From positions 1-6,424 of the forward strand of contig JAGRHW010000208.1 in assembly GCA_020444765.1 (NCBI GenBank): 6,424 nt of DNA. Direction: 5' to 3'. This document shows positions 6,156 to 6,424 of the stretch, in pieces. The notes beneath the pieces were generated by a model. That model did no database searches and was not told where the DNA came from. It was given only the letters and a program-made list of their open reading frames with translations. Each line of letters starts with the position of its first letter. Within the stretch, counting starts at the first letter, position 1. Source of the stretch: Gammaproteobacteria bacterium (GTDB lineage Bacteria > Pseudomonadota > Gammaproteobacteria > Granulosicoccales > Granulosicoccaceae). The translations under genes and the position numbers were made by a program.

Positions 6156-6184
6156 ATTATGCTTGCCGGGGCATGGTCAGTCAA
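6156..6184 (-). promoter_or_regulatory. sigma70 promoter of tRNA-Arg
   Basis: On the minus strand TTGACT (6184-6179) and CATAAT (6161-6156) are spaced by exactly 17 bp, each with 5 of 6 consensus matches. A GC-rich discriminator (GCGGCCCC) follows, typical of stringently controlled stable-RNA promoters. The sequence just upstream of the -35 (about 6185-6203) is AT-rich and resembles an UP element. The expected start is a few bases before the mature tRNA 5' end at 6142. Confidence 0.85.
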
Positions 6185-6321
6185 GAATAAAGTTAATTTA
6201 AGTCCTTGATCGGGATCGTCTTTGAAACAGCGCCTTTCAACGCGTTATAAACAACTTTTTTTGCTGATTTTACACATATTAATGTAGCCCGCAGCCAGGT
6301 AATTTTTGGCGCCGAATTTGT

Positions 6322-6350
6322 TTGACTCGGATTTTCCCCTTCAATAGAAT
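6322..6350 (+). promoter_or_regulatory. Strong-looking sigma70 promoter facing off the right edge
   Basis: TTGACT (6322-6327) and TAGAAT (6345-6350) are separated by exactly 17 bp, each matching the consensus at 5 of 6 positions. Initiation would be expected near 6357. A 6-bp inverted repeat GAATCG-AGC-CGATTC (6347-6361) overlaps the -10 and start region. The target lies beyond the window. The only plus-strand start nearby is a GTG at 6365, whose frame stays open to the edge, without a convincing ribosome binding site. Confidence 0.55.
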
Positions 6351-6368
6351 CGAGCCGATTCGACGTGA

Positions 6369-6424
6369 TTATTCGCTTTTTTTGCGAGATTGCTGAAACA
6401 ACTGCTCACCCGAACGCCGATCGT
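6369..6424 (-). CDS. Possible C-terminal tail of an unidentified gene (partial)
   Basis: Minus-strand codons from 6422 to the TAA at 6371-6369 read DRRSGEQLFQQSRKKSE, a polar, charged ending plausible for a real protein. The inverted repeat at 6347-6361 would lie 8 nt downstream of its stop. Only 17 codons are visible, so no family can be assigned. It competes with the plus-strand promoter at 6322-6350, which would fire into it. Either signal may be chance. Confidence 0.28.
   Translation of the reverse strand, partial: DRRSGEQLFQQSRKKSE

Noticed and set aside
5990..6184. Minus-strand 64-residue reading frame containing VAQLDRALGYEPSGREFESL
   Set aside because: This is the well-known false protein produced by translating a tRNA-Arg gene; it overlaps the tRNA fully and has no support of its own.
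1..6424. CRISPR array, insertion sequence or toxin-antitoxin pair
   Set aside because: No regularly spaced repeats, transposase motifs, terminal inverted repeats with target duplications, or recognisable toxin/antitoxin frames were found on either strand.

Overview
The window looks like chromosomal DNA of a Gram-negative bacterium, most likely a gammaproteobacterium. The reasons are an E. coli-type (type I) MurB of 341 residues, a Wzc-type fused co-polymerase/tyrosine kinase paired with an outer-membrane polysaccharide export (OPX) protein, a tRNA-Arg(ACG) with encoded CCA that closely resembles the E. coli one, and ordinary sigma70-like promoters. The species cannot be named from this sequence.

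Layout from left to right. Positions 1-657 (+) hold the 3' part of a UDP-glucose dehydrogenase gene. It is interrupted by an in-frame TAG just before the catalytic-cysteine loop. A perfect 16-bp hairpin (678-714) separates it from murB (732-1757, +). murB converges on a minus-strand capsule/exopolysaccharide module. Read in its own direction, that module is a short OPX export protein (5717-5127), a Wzc-like polysaccharide co-polymerase with BY-kinase (5110-2663), an intrinsic terminator (2643-2615) and then a PHP-family protein-tyrosine phosphatase (2534-1785). Beyond the module are a 348-bp intergenic stretch, tRNA-Arg(ACG) on the minus strand (6142-6066) with a very good promoter, and a right edge. 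The right edge has an outward-facing sigma70-like promoter (+) and, in competition with it, a possible C-terminal gene tail on the minus strand.

How the genes fit together: UDP-glucose dehydrogenase would supply UDP-glucuronate as a sugar precursor. The Wzc homologue sits in the inner membrane, where it would control chain assembly and link to export. The OPX protein would form the periplasmic/outer-membrane part of the exit route. The PHP phosphatase would remove phosphate from the Wzc C-terminal tyrosine cluster, closing the phosphorylation cycle. No glycosyltransferases, flippase or polymerase are in the window; they would have to lie outside it. murB is a housekeeping peptidoglycan gene that happens to flank the locus.

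I do not see a clearly new system. The points most worth a second look are the amber codon in the dehydrogenase, the Gram-positive-style phosphatase serving a Gram-negative Wzc behind its own terminator, the minimal non-lipoprotein OPX protein, the acidic insert in the Wzc periplasmic region, and unexplained signals at both intergenic regions.
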